64,000 nt of DNA, taken from NCBI GenBank assembly GCA_963576725.1, contig OY755242.1, forward strand, positions 26,657,858 to 26,721,857, given 5' to 3'. Source of the stretch: Azorinus chamasolen (lineage: Eukaryota > Mollusca > Bivalvia > Cardiida > Solecurtidae). Both the position numbers and the translations under genes were made by a program. The notes under the pieces are model-generated. The model had not been told where the DNA came from. It ran no database searches and saw nothing but the letters and a program-made list of their open reading frames with translations. Positions 52,974-63,065 of this stretch are shown in pieces (the first letter of the stretch is position 1; each line of letters starts with the position of its first letter).

Positions 52974-53395
52974 AGAGAAACTGACTTCTGTCGATGTAGT
53001 GGAGCTTTTTTCTGTTAAAAGTTCGGTTTACGCGTCCTGTGTATTCTTACTTTCACTATTGTGAATTGCAAATGGTAGAACGTCCATATATATAGTGTAG
53101 ACTTTACGACGAAACAGTTTCGTCTTTAGATGCAGATGACTCCAAGACGTTACTGCCTCTTTTAATCCTTAGCCTCCTGTCTGCTGAAACATTACTCTGT
53201 TGCAGTCTTCACTTACTTCTGATTTGTTAAATTTTTTTAGGAAACAAATAGCTTATATCCATATCAGATGCCGCGTAAGTGTGCATCAAGTTGAATGACT
53301 TTCAGATACAATGGTAAGCTCGTCGGTCCTAATAAGTTCCTTCTAAGTGGAATAATTCTAATCAGTGGACTATTGGAGTATTACTAATGGTATAA

Positions 53396-53549
53396 TAACA
53401 ATAACGACATCAACAACAACAACAACGACGACGACGACGACGACAACGACAACAACGACAACAACAACATCAACAAAACAACAATAACAACAACAACGAC
53501 GACGACGGCGACAACGACAACAACAACTACAACGACGACGACGACGACG

Positions 53550-53604
<55 letters not shown>

Positions 53605-53688
53605 CGACGACGACGACGACGACGACGACGACAACAACAACAACAATAATAACAATAATAATAATAATAATTATTATTATTATTATTT
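53396..53688. repeat. Compound trinucleotide microsatellite (AAC/GAC/AAT)
   Basis: Alternating blocks of AAC and GAC triplets in one register, ending in AAT/ATT that forms a short palindrome near 53670. The Cys/Arg/Val-rich minus frame is an artefact. Confidence 0.95.
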
Positions 53689-53914
53689 ATTGTCACTACG
53701 AACTACTGTTACTATTACTAACAACCATTCAGCCTAATCTCATCAGGATTCAAGTTGTTCGAAGCTCTGATAGCATCTCTGAAAATAAATGTAAAACTGT
53801 GAATTTGAGGAGATTAATTTTGTAACATTTTTCTTAGCATGCTGAAGAGGACAATTTCCAAAATATACGGTATAGTTTATTGCAGATGCGGGCGATCTAG
53901 TGTTATACAGCAGA

Positions 53915-54122
53915 TACAGTAAAACCTACCTATAATGACCATTATAACGAATAAACATGGGTACCTCTAAGCAGGTGATTACTTAATGCAGGACGAAAGT
54001 AATGCAGAAAGCTACTAGGTGAGTTTTCTACATAACTTTAGCTCTGCATAAAGCTAACATCTGTCTTACAATCCCAGAATCAGACTTATTTAGATGGTCG
54101 CTATAAAAAACGTTTTAATGTA
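53915..54122. mobile_element. B-family MITE, diverged
   Basis: TACAGTAAAACCTACCTATAATG...ACGTTTTAATGTA. Apex CTACTAGGTGAG. Its right TA is the left TA of the next B element. Confidence 0.83.
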
Positions 54123-54329
54123 CAGTAAAACCCCTCTAATGCGACCACTTAATGAATAGACATGGGTGTCTTTAAAAGCAGGTGGTTGCTTAATACAGGA
54201 GAAAAGTAATGCAGAAAGCTCCTCTAGGAGCTTTCTGCATTACTTTTGTCCTGCATTAAGCTACCACCTGCATGTAGCACCCAGAATTATACCTCTTTTA
54301 GGTGGTCGCATTAGCGGGATTTTACTGTA
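54121..54329. mobile_element. B-family MITE, complete, head-to-tail with previous
   Basis: TACAGTAAAACCCCTCTAATG...GGGATTTTACTGTA. Apex CTCCTCTAGGAG, perfect 40-bp arms apart from one or two changes. Confidence 0.92.
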
Positions 54330-54636
54330 TTCGGTTAAATTACAGTGTATTGTTCAGCGAACATGAATAGTTTAGGTCACATTATTTAGGTGTCGAAATA
54401 AAATGACAGCAAGGCAGTAGTATTGTGGGCTCCTTTGACATCTCGTGCTGCGCCCAGCACCCATGGGCTCTGACAGAAGTGACAAGGCGAAATCAATTAC
54501 GCTACAAATATCGTCAGCACGTGTCATAAAATGTCCCTTTTTTAGTTACATGTTTATGGAGACATTTTAAACTTGTTTGAGTCTGGGTAATAAGCGAGTT
54601 TCACCAAATTATAAGAAGAATAGTTCAGGATGTAAA

Positions 54637-54930
54637 TACAGTAAAAGCCATCTAAACCGGAATTCTACATGCAGAAGAGAAGAATTAAGACACTTTTAGG
54701 CAGGTGACTGCTTAAGACAGGGTAAAAGTCACGCAGAGAGTGTCTAGAGGAGCTTGTGTAGGAGCCGTCTGATCAGGGTCTGCTCTGTTTGCTAACTAAA
54801 TCAGATGGATCTGTTTCTTTAGGTTGTAAAATGGCTACAATGTTTCTCCTTCCATATTTTATTATAACTATTTATAAATATTCAGTAGGTATTGAAATTA
54901 AGCCTAAGTATAGAACAGGGAAATGGTTAA
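54637..54930. mobile_element. Chimera: D-family left half joined to P-family right half
   Basis: The left is a D element (TACAGTAAAAGCCATCTAAACC, stem GGCAGGTGACTGCTTAAGAC, GTCTAGAGGAGCTT). At about 54756 it changes to the P right arm (GTAGGAGCCGTCTGATCAGG...CTGTTTGC), P body and terminus ACAGGGAAATGG-TTAA. The D right terminus and P left terminus are absent. Confidence 0.82.
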
Positions 54931-55039
54931 ATGATTATACATTTAGAGATTGGTACGCTGTACCATGCCCCCTGTATTCAGTAATTTGAACATTGGCATA
55001 GTACAGTAACACGTGCTAGTCCGAACACTCAAAGATGGA

Positions 55040-55458
55040 TACATACTCCATGAATATTTATGAAAGAAATGATGACGTCATCAGTATTAATTACATTAAT
55101 TTTGATAACGACACATTGACACAGGTGTTTTTGGCTATAGTAGAAACTGCAGAATCATATCTCTACAGTAAACCCCCTCTAATGCGACCACCTAAAAGAG
55201 GTATAATTCTGGACGGTAGAGGCAGGTGGTAGCTTAATGCAGGACAAAGGTAATGCAGAAATCTCCTAGAGGAGCTTTCTGCATTACTTTTGTCCTGCAT
55301 TAAGCAACCACCTGCCTATGAAGACAGCCATGTTTGTTAAGTGGTCGCATTAGAGGGGTTCTACTGTATTATACTTATCATACCTATAGCAGCCGTCTGA
55401 TCTGGGTCTACTCTGTTTACAAAGGCATAGAAAGGCATATTTTTCGAGGAAAGGGTAA
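55040..55458. mobile_element. P-family MITE interrupted by a B element
   Basis: ACTCCATGAATATTTATGAAAG at left; B element at TA in CATATCTC-TA; the right hairpin arm (GCAGCCGTCTGATCTGGG...) and GAGGAAAGGGTAAG follow. Confidence 0.82.
55164..55368. mobile_element. B-family MITE nested in P
   Basis: TACAGTAAACCCCCTCTAATG...GGGTTCTACTGTA. Apex CTCCTAGAGGAG, opposite orientation to the 54121 copy. Confidence 0.92.
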
Positions 55459-55459
55459 G

Positions 55460-55600
55460 ACAGATGGCAGCGTAACATAGGGTCAAGGTCATACAGAAAG
55501 TTCCCCGTGGAGCATTCTGCATGGCTTTCACTCTGCATTAGGCCAACACATGCCTAAACAAGTATCAGCTGTTCTCTACTGAACTTATCGAGGTGTTATT
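55460..55600. mobile_element. D-family MITE, decayed
   Basis: GATGGCAGCGTAACATAGGGTC...GTTCCCCGTGGAGCATTC...TTTCACTCTGCATTAGGCC. Confidence 0.6.
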
Positions 55601-55675
55601 AGTGTAGACCGAGATCAGACCGGTGTTGTGATTGTGTCAGACTCGTACATGCTTATCCTTAATTATACATTAGTG

Positions 55676-56135
55676 AATACTGCCGATAGTAATGTTACGA
55701 CGTTCACGTTAGTGTAAACTGCTGATAGTAATGTTGCGACGTTCATGTTAGTGTAAACTGCTGATAGTAATGTTGCGACGTTAACGTTAGTGTAAACTGC
55801 TGATAGAAATGTTACGACGTTCACGTTAGTGTAAACTGCTGATAATAATGTTGCGACGTTCATGCTAGTATAAACTGCTGATAGTAATGTTACGACGTTC
55901 ATGTTAGTGTAAACTGCTGATAGCAATGTTGCGACGTTCACGTTAGTGTAAACTGCTGATAGCAATGTTGCGACGTTCACGTTAGTGTAAACTGCTGATA
56001 GTAATGTTACGACGTTCACGTTAGTGTAAACTGCTGATAGTGTTACGACGTTCACGTTAGTGTAAACTGCTGATAGCAATGTTGCGACGTTCACGTTAGT
56101 GTAAACTGCTGATAGTAATGTTGCGACGTTATGCC
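55676..56135. repeat. 39-bp tandem array
   Basis: About 12 copies of GTTCACGTTAGTGTAAACTG plus CTGATAGTAATGTTGCGAC (39 bp = 13 codons); one unit lacks 3 bases. An uninterrupted minus frame (LLSAVYTNVNVAT repeated) runs through it because the unit length is a multiple of 3. Confidence 0.95.
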
Positions 56136-56327
56136 GGTAGTAATATTGCGACATCTATGGATGTTCGTGAAATTGCAGATTGTAATTACCCAATGTTCGT
56201 GTTTGTGAAACTGCCGATTGCAATAATGCGAAGTTCTTGTTACGAAAGAATGTTGGTTGTAATATTACTAAGCGCATTTCATAAAACCGAGCAAAACACG
56301 ACAATTGATGATAATACATGCATACAT

Positions 56328-56777
56328 TTAACCCTTCACTCCATGAATATTGGTGAAAGCAATAATAACGCCATGGATATTATTTAACCCTTTCCTCCAT
56401 AAATACGCCTTTCTAAGCCTCTGTAATAACCACTTCTTGAAACCATTGTGATAAATAGAGCGTTTGCTCCTAGGAGCAAATGCTCTATTTATCACATTGG
56501 TTTCAAACTACAAAGTTCTAAAGTTTTTACTTTTTTCTAATAAATGCTCCTTTTTGGGTAGATTCACTCAAATTAGTTGGATCTAAACTTAGCCTATGCG
56601 GGAATGGGTTTAATGCATTTTTATAAAGGCACATGAACATTAGACGTTTTGGTCATGGTCATATCTATATGGTTTCAATGGAAAAAGAGCAGGCCCAGGT
56701 CAGACGGTTCCAATAGGAACCGAGTCTACTCTGTTTGCTAAGGCGTAGAAAGGCGTATCTATGGAGTAAAGAGTTAA
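56328..56777. mobile_element. P-family MITE interrupted by a C element
   Basis: TTAA-CCCTTCACTCCATGAAT at left; after the C element, TGCATTTTTATAAAGGCACA, hairpin at about 56683-56739 and GGAGTAAAGAG-TTAA. Confidence 0.88.
56384..56613. mobile_element. C-family MITE nested in P
   Basis: TTAA-CCCTTTCCTCCATAAAT at left and GCGGGAATGGG-TTTAA at right. Apex shortened to CTCCTAGGAG. Confidence 0.92.
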
Positions 56778-56903
56778 AAAAGAAAAGTGATGGTATGAAT
56801 TTCGCGATTTTAAACGAAATCAAACGATAATAATGATCAAAGTACATTGCAGCATTGGCAAACTATAGTTTGGTGGCTAAACAGTAACACCTATGGTGCA
56901 ATG

Positions 56904-57572
56904 TACAGTGAACCCTCGTTACAACGGAGATGTTTGTTTCCAGACAGTGTGCTGGTATATTGAGGTTGTCGTTATAACGAGTTTAAATATGAAAGGAACA
57001 GTATGGCCAGTTTTAAACTAGTACCAACAGGCGAACGCTTAATGTTGAGCACAAGAAGTGCAAAAAGCTCCCTTTAGGGAGCTTTTTGCACTTCTTGTGT
57101 TCTGCATTAAGCAATCACCCGTGCTATTGGCATTGCACCTATTTATTCAGTGGATGTTTCAAAGAGTTAACGGTAATTTTGTTTCAATGCATATTGCCGG
57201 TATAACGAGGGTGTCATTGTAACGAATGCCGGTATAACGAGTATGCCATTGTAACGAATGCCGGTATAACGAGTGTGCCATTGTAAAGAATGTCGGTATA
57301 ACGAGGTTGCCATTGTAACGAATGCCGGTATAACGAGTATGCCATTGTAACGAATGCCGGTATAACGAGTGTGCCATTGTAAAGAATGCCGGTATAACGA
57401 GGTTGCCATTGTAACGAATGCCGGTATAACGAGTATGCCATTGTAACGAATGCCGGTATAACGAGTGTGCCATTGTAACGAATGCCGGTATAACGAGGTT
57501 GCCATTGTAACGAATGCCGGTATAACGAGTGTGCCATTGTAACGAATGCCGGTATAACGAAGGTTCACTGTA
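56904..57572. mobile_element. L-family pogo-like element with internal satellite
   Basis: TACAGTGAACCCTCGTTACAAC at left and GGTATAACGAAGGTTCACTGTA at right. Hairpin 57029-57120 (ACGCTTAATGTTGAGCACAAG...GCTCCCTTTAGGGAGC...inverse). Its right side is expanded by the 32-bp array below. Confidence 0.9.
57187..57558. repeat. 32-bp tandem array with 96-bp higher-order period
   Basis: About 12 copies of GCCGGTATAACGAGTGTGCC plus ATTGTAACGAAT. Variants GAGTATG, GAGTGTG and GAGGTTG recur in fixed order over 96 bp. The unit matches the inner end of the L terminus (GCCGGTATAACGAAGG). Confidence 0.95.
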
Positions 57573-58135
57573 GTAACACACGATTGTTATGCTAGATATA
57601 TCATGACACTATAATATAGACGAGACGACTGTTATCTATAAACAAGCGGCTCAGCCATTAGTCAGTTCTTGCCATAACTGTCCCTTTAATGTCACACAAA
57701 GTGTTAATGGTCCTTTCGAGGTCATGATGACAACCATACACGGCTAGTTTATTTTACGCTGATTTGACTTTATCAATGGCTAACTTACATGGTCATCTTT
57801 AGAACCTACACTAGAAAACAGGAGATATTTTAAACTTGATTAATTCATGACCTCATGAATATTCATACACGGATTCATGACGTCATGAATATTGGAATGG
57901 CCGAATTGTTATCTATCATAAGGGAATCCCTGCGCCTTAACATGTCCCAAGCTGTCAGCTTTCTTAACACTTTGTCGAATCAGAGAAACCAAACTTTAAC
58001 TAGATTCAGTTTTGAGCAGACATTATTTTTCACAGAAGGGCAATCTGCTGCATTATTAAAACTGGCTCCATACTACCTAAATATTAAGTAAACAACATGC
58101 TATATCAAACATTTATCACAGAAGCAAATGATTAT
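57573..58135. other. Unassigned stretch
   Basis: No family recognised. The plus frame at 57855-58091 (78 residues) begins inside the palindromic phrase CATGACCTCATGAATATTCATG and has no known motif. Confidence 0.3.
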
Positions 58136-58140
58136 TATGA

Positions 58141-58208
58141 CAAACAGTGTAGACCCTGATCAAAGAGGTCCATTAGGAGCCCTTTGATCTGGGTCTTCAC
58201 TGTTTGCA
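58141..58208. mobile_element. K-type hairpin
   Basis: CAAACAGTGTAGACCCTGATC...GGTCCATTAGGAGCC...GATCTGGGTCTTCACTGTTTG. Confidence 0.75.
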
Positions 58209-58451
58209 AAGGTCTTGTATACTCGGTTCCTGCGTACTAAGAATTAAACAATTTTCATAGTGTCAGATTAGCGCGTGCGTGTTTCTGCGCGCATAATTTC
58301 GCGTTCGCACGTGCTGAATTCTAAAAATTTCGGTAATTAGAGAAAAAGGTATGGTCGAAGCTTTGCAAATAATGTAGACCCAGATATGATGCGTCAGAGA
58401 CTCGGCTTGTTATCTAGGTGAACAGAGGTTGCTATTTATAAGCGTGTATAA

Positions 58452-58665
58452 TACAATAGAACCTGTCCTAAGCGGCCATTCATTTATTGAACATAGAAGT
58501 TTTAAAACAGATGGTTGCTTAATACAGGGCACGAGTAATACAGAAGGCTGATACAAGAACTTTCTTTATTTACCTTTGACCTGCATTAAGCTGCCACCTG
58601 TCTTGTCTTACACCACCCATAATTAGACCTCCTTCTGACGATCGCTTAAGACAGATTCTAATGTA
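58452..58665. mobile_element. B-family MITE, diverged
   Basis: TACAATAGAACCTGTCCTAAG...GACAGATTCTAATGTA; the hairpin centre is scrambled. Confidence 0.78.
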
Positions 58666-58875
58666 TAGCATTAACAATCTTGACACGTTGCGCATACACA
58701 GACTACTGGGTCCCAATGTCGTATCTCTTGCTCAGCGACTGTGCTGGTAATCAGAGAAAAGGTATGGTCGAAGCTTTGCAAATAATGTAGTTTTAGTAAA
58801 CTCAAATTCTGACCAATCAGATAACACGTTTACTTGAGTCTGAGACCAGTCAGATGCTTGAAAACGAACTCAGAC

Positions 58876-59115
58876 TCAACCAAAACGTTTTATACCTCCG
58901 GGGCAAGTTTGCTTAGACATATGGAGATGATCCGGGATTAAATCGGTTACGAAATCGGATAAACCTATGCAATTTTCCGTGGGGTCCAAACTCAACAGAC
59001 TTACGACATTTCTCTGGAAATCTTCCATTTTCACAGCCACAGCATGTAGACCAAAATGATAAGGTAGACGTGGCTGGGTGTACATCACGATGTATCGTCT
59101 CCTGCTTAATTACCC
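58876..59115 (-). other. Open minus frame, possible exon, unrecognised
   Basis: From a possible acceptor (TTAAGCAG|GAG, about 59105) a minus frame runs RRYIVMYTQPRLPYHFGLHA, VAVKMEDFQRNVV, to a stop at 58876. A donor-like GTAAGT occurs after RNV. Composition is protein-like and the region has no MITEs, but I know no matching family. Confidence 0.25.
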
Positions 59116-59379
59116 TGATATGTTTTTAATTAGGTAATTGATCTTCTAGACGTGGGATTCGTAGAAGATATGTCTCCTAGAAAATTAAAGGCGGGCGTGG
59201 TTGCCCAAAGTTTGCGACCCTTTTTTAATTGTTACAAGAGTAGGTCGCCCGTCCGTATACGTTTACAAGGCAGACGTGTTCGCCGTTAATTAAGGTTCAT
59301 TGTTAAACAGTTAATTGATGTGCTAATTGTTACATGTATGTGGTTAATTTACTTTTGATGCTTAACAACTGTTAGGAGT

Positions 59380-59589
59380 TACAGCAAAACCTGTATACAT
59401 CGACCATCAAAAATAAGTCTTAATTCTGGCATGTTAAGACAGGTGGTTGGTTAATGTCGAGCGACAGTTATGCAGAAAGTTTGTCTAGGAGCTTTCTGTT
59501 TTACTTTTGTTTTGCATGAAGCAACCATCTGTTTTTATAGAAGCACATTATTATTCATTGCATGGTTCCTATAGACAGACTCTACTGTA
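59380..59589. mobile_element. B-family MITE, diverged
   Basis: TTACAGCAAAACCTGTATACATC...GACAGACTCTACTGTA. Stem GGTGGTTGGTTAATG with inverse; tip GTCTAGGAGC. Confidence 0.8.
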
Positions 59590-59693
59590 AGGTTTAACCC
59601 TTTAGATACGGGCGACATGGCCTCTTGCAAAAAAAAACAACCCCACTTACGATGTTTTAACCGTGGAACTTGCTCTCTAAATTTTAAACTGCA

Positions 59694-60255
59694 GACTTTG
59701 TCATTATGAATGCAGACTTTGTCAGACTTTGTCAGTATGAATGCAGACTTTGTCAGTATGAATGCAAACTTTGTCACTATCAGCGCAGTCTTTGTCATTA
59801 TGAATACAAACCTTGCCTATATCAATGCAGATTTTGTTATCACGAATGCAGACTTTGTCAATATCAATGCAGACTTTGTCAATATCAATGCAGAATTTTG
59901 TCAATATGAATGCAGGCTTTGTCAATATAAATGCAACATTTTTCGTATATGAATTCAGACGTTATCATTATGTATGCAACTTTTGTCAATATTAATGCAA
60001 TCTTTGTCAATATGCTTGCATACTTTGTCAATAGGAATGCAGTTTTTGTCATTATGAAAGCAGACTTTTGTCAATATGAATGCAGTCTTTGTCTATATCA
60101 ATGCAGTTTTTGTCATTATGAAAGCAGACTGTTGTCAATATGAATGCAGTCTTTGTCAATATCAATGCAAACGTTGTCATTATGAATGCAAACTTTGTCA
60201 ATATTTTAATGCAACCTTTGTGAATATGTATACAGCTTTTGTCAATATGAATGCA
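59694..60255. repeat. 21-bp tandem array
   Basis: About 26 copies of GCAGACTTTGTCAATATGAAT (21 bp = 7 codons), with CAGT/CAAC and ATCA variants and occasional 1-2 base slips. Open frames in several phases are consequences of the period. Confidence 0.95.
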
Positions 60256-60399
60256 GATGACTTGCTTTTTTCCACTGGAGTCTATACGGAAAATGGCATG
60301 ATTTCATTTAGAACAACCAAATATTGTTATAATGCATATGCCCATATTAACGTACATGCATTATATTAAAGAAAATCGGAATGCCGTTTGCAATTAAAA

Positions 60400-60520
60400 A
60401 GAAGTCTTAGTACTGCCACGGGAGAACCTCCTTAAACACTCTAATGGATAAGAGTCTGCTCTGTTTGCTTTAGAGAGTTATACAGATCTGAGGGTACAGT
60501 TTCTACCACGGCAAGGGTTC
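60400..60520. mobile_element. P-family right-arm fragment
   Basis: AAGAGTCTGCTCTGTTTGCTTTAG and following P body (CAGATCTGAGGGTACAGTTTC). Confidence 0.55.
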
Positions 60521-60737
60521 CTGTTTGACACGTTATCAATAGTTTCCCACTCTTGTTTCTTGACACTTGGTCGTTAGATTGTCAAAACCTTGGTTGAATC
60601 GGACGTAGTCATACTAGCACCAGTTCAACTTCGAGCAGATATTTTATTTCACATCGGGATAAGGGTTACAGTGGGTTTGACAATGTGGGACCTGTTTCGT
60701 TGATATGGTGGCATAGTTCTGACACCACTTAATCAAT

Positions 60738-60956
60738 TACAGTAAAACCCCACTAATGCGACCACCAAAAAGGGGCATAATTCACAGTGGCAAGGGCAGG
60801 TGGTTGCTTAATGCAGGACGAACGTTATGCAGAAAGTTCCTATAGGAGCTTTCTGCATAGCTTTCGTCCTGCATTAAGCAACCACCTGCTTATGAAAACA
60901 GCCATGTTTGTTTAAGTGGTCGCATTAAGTGGTCGCATTAGCGGGGTTCTACTGTA
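60738..60956. mobile_element. B-family MITE, complete
   Basis: TTACAGTAAAACCCCACTAATG...GGGGTTCTACTGTA. Apex TTCCTATAGGAGC. The end segment AAGTGGTCGCATT is duplicated once in tandem (about 60914-60940). Confidence 0.9.
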
Positions 60957-61098
60957 ATTATCATGAAAGTTTCCTGTTAATATCGCACATAAATACTTAA
61001 CTAGCTAGCTTGCATGAAAACTTTCGCGTTATTTTCAGATAAATTAATTATCTGGAAAGTGGAGCATGGAAACTGTTCACGATAACCAGATACATATC

Positions 61099-61319
61099 TT
61101 AACCCTTCGCTTGCTGAATTTTAAAATGCATTTTTTCTTCTTTACCCATGCCCTGTTGTATAATTACATACATGTATATCTTCACTGTGTACAAGTACTT
61201 CGCTGCGCAATCACTGCTGCGGAGTGCACTGGCTGCACAATCAACTTGTAAATAGTGCAGACTGAGTCTTCACTATTTACAGGTAGGTATATTGGCGTGA
61301 ACAGCAAGCGAAGGGTTAA
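61099..61319. mobile_element. J-family MITE, hairpin mostly deleted
   Basis: TTAA-CCCTTCGCTTGCTGAATT at left and AGCAAGCGAAGGG-TTAA at right. The hairpin is reduced to GTGCAGACTGAGTCTTCAC. Confidence 0.92.
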
Positions 61320-61410
61320 CACGAGTTTTGTTATAATACTGCTTTAAACTGACACCATTTAACTAATTTGTCTTTACTTATTATTCATCTCAAATACAGA
61401 TAATTATCAA

Positions 61411-61640
61411 TTAATCACTTCCCTCATATTGACGACTTTTGACGACTCTGTAGAAGTCACTTTGTGAAACCATTGTGATAAATAGAGCATTTGCTCCTAT
61501 AGCAGCAAATACTCTATTTATCACAATGGTTTCAAACTACAAAATTCTAAAAAAAATCATTTTCTCTAGTTAATGGTCCTTTTCGGTAGATTTATTCAAA
61601 GAGGTTGTATCTAAAAATAGCCTATGAGGTAATGGGTTAA
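61411..61640. mobile_element. C-family MITE, complete
   Basis: TTAA-TCACTTCCCTCATATTG at left and GAGGTAATGGG-TTAA at right. Apex CTCCTATAGCAG. Confidence 0.9.
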
Positions 61641-62232
61641 CTAGAAAAGTTCCACGTTACACATTGTGTTCGGATGACCGCGGTAGTGGCGCTACTGTCG
61701 TATAAATGTGCAAGGACATAGAACAGGTCATCTAATTTTAGATGAGCTAACAAGAAAGATTTCGAAAAACGGGTCGTGTTATTAATATTATGTGGTGGTA
61801 GTATATGGTGCTAATAGATAATTATCAGGTTTTCATAAAAATAGTCCACTTTCCACTTATTAAATGATAAATGTGCGATATTAACAGAAATCCTTTTACG
61901 AAAACTAAATGGTAAGTGGTGTCAGAGACAATATCAATACGTGAAGAAAATGCAGCCCAGTTGTCTCGTTTGTTTACAGAAACTTTAAATGGAACTTTAT
62001 AGTACAAAACCATTATTATTTAACAATAATGTCGACTTTTCAATATAAAAAAGTAACTGAAAAAGGAAAAGAAGATGAAAAGAAGAAATTAAGTATCAAA
62101 AGGATAGGAATTGGATTTTGATAGTCTAGGCTTGCAATAAATATCTTTCATTCAGCCTTACAAGAAGTTGACCGACGATTGATTATGGAATGCAGTCGAG
62201 TCTCACTTCAAAAGAAATATAATTCTAGAGTT
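61641..62232. other. Unassigned stretch
   Basis: No MITE, array or supportable exon. GCGCTACTGTCG and AT-rich sequence only. Confidence 0.4.
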
Positions 62233-62476
62233 TTAACCCTTTCCTCCATATATATTCACGTAAGAAATAATGACGCCATGAATAATACTTAAAAGATTGA
62301 TTTGTTTTATAATAACATATGGACACAAGAATTAAAGTCATGGCAGAGACTGCAGAATCGTATCTATAGTATAATCAAAACACAGAGCATTCCCTGGTCA
62401 GACGGCTCATAACTAGCAGCCGTCTGATCAAGGTCTACTCTGTTTACAAAGGCGTATTTATGGAGGAAAGGGTTAA
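62233..62476. mobile_element. P-family MITE, complete
   Basis: TTAA-CCCTTTCCTCCATATAT at left and GGAGGAAAGGG-TTAA at right. Hairpin GACGGCTCATAACTAGCAGCCGTC: the apex is changed but the arms are kept. Confidence 0.88.
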
Positions 62477-62626
62477 AACAGGTGGAAGCTTAATGCAGGT
62501 CAAATATGTTGAGATATCCTATAGGAGTATTTTGCATTACTTTTGCCCTGTATTAAGCAACCGTCTGCTTTTACAGACTCCTATGTGTTAATAAATGAGG
62601 TGGCTACATTAGCGAGGCTTAACTGT
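62477..62626. mobile_element. B-family MITE, left end missing
   Basis: AGGTGGAAGCTTAATGCAGGTC...TCCTATAGGAGTATTTTGC...AAGCAACCGTCTGC...GCTTAACTGT. It begins at the end of the P element. Confidence 0.7.
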
Positions 62627-62683
62627 TTCTGTTCGATATGAAACCTTTGTTACAAAGTCAGAAAGGTAAAGTGTTGATGGGTC

Positions 62684-62932
62684 TTAACCCTTCGCTTGCT
62701 ATTCACGTCAATATACGTACCTGTAAATAGTGAAGACCCAGATGAGACAGCTCCTGTTGGAGCTGTCTCATCTGGGTCTGCACTATTTACAAGTGATTGT
62801 GCAACCAGTGCACCCCACAGCAGTGATTGCACAGCGAAATACTTGTACACAGTGAAGATATATGTAATTATACAACAGGGCATGGGTTAAAAAGGAGAAA
62901 TGTATTTTAAAATTCACCAAGCGAAGGGTTAA
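62684..62932. mobile_element. J-family MITE, complete, reverse orientation
   Basis: TTAA-CCCTTCGCTTGCTATTC at left and CCAAGCGAAGGG-TTAA at right. Hairpin apex GCTCCTGTTGGAGC. Confidence 0.93.
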
Positions 62933-63065
62933 TTCCGCAATGAAAGTATGCATAAATAAAGTATGCGATCAAAGTAGCTTTTGAATGTTTGAACAACGTG
63001 TAAATTTCAACCAACTGCGAATTGAAAGCAAGAAAAAAATTGCGAAAGTCCTGTTTGAACTTAAG

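Noticed and set aside
53370..53696. Cys/Arg/Val-rich minus ORF
   Set aside because: Trinucleotide repeat artefact.
55663..56154. 163-residue minus ORF as a repeat protein
   Set aside because: Period is a multiple of three, so stops are excluded by chance; no start, splice or promoter context.
57159..57581. Three overlapping minus ORFs of 107-140 residues
   Set aside because: All three phases are open because the 32-bp unit (96-bp block) cycles through frames without stops; it lies inside a transposon.
59706..60369. Asn/Cys-rich plus ORFs
   Set aside because: 21-bp tandem array.
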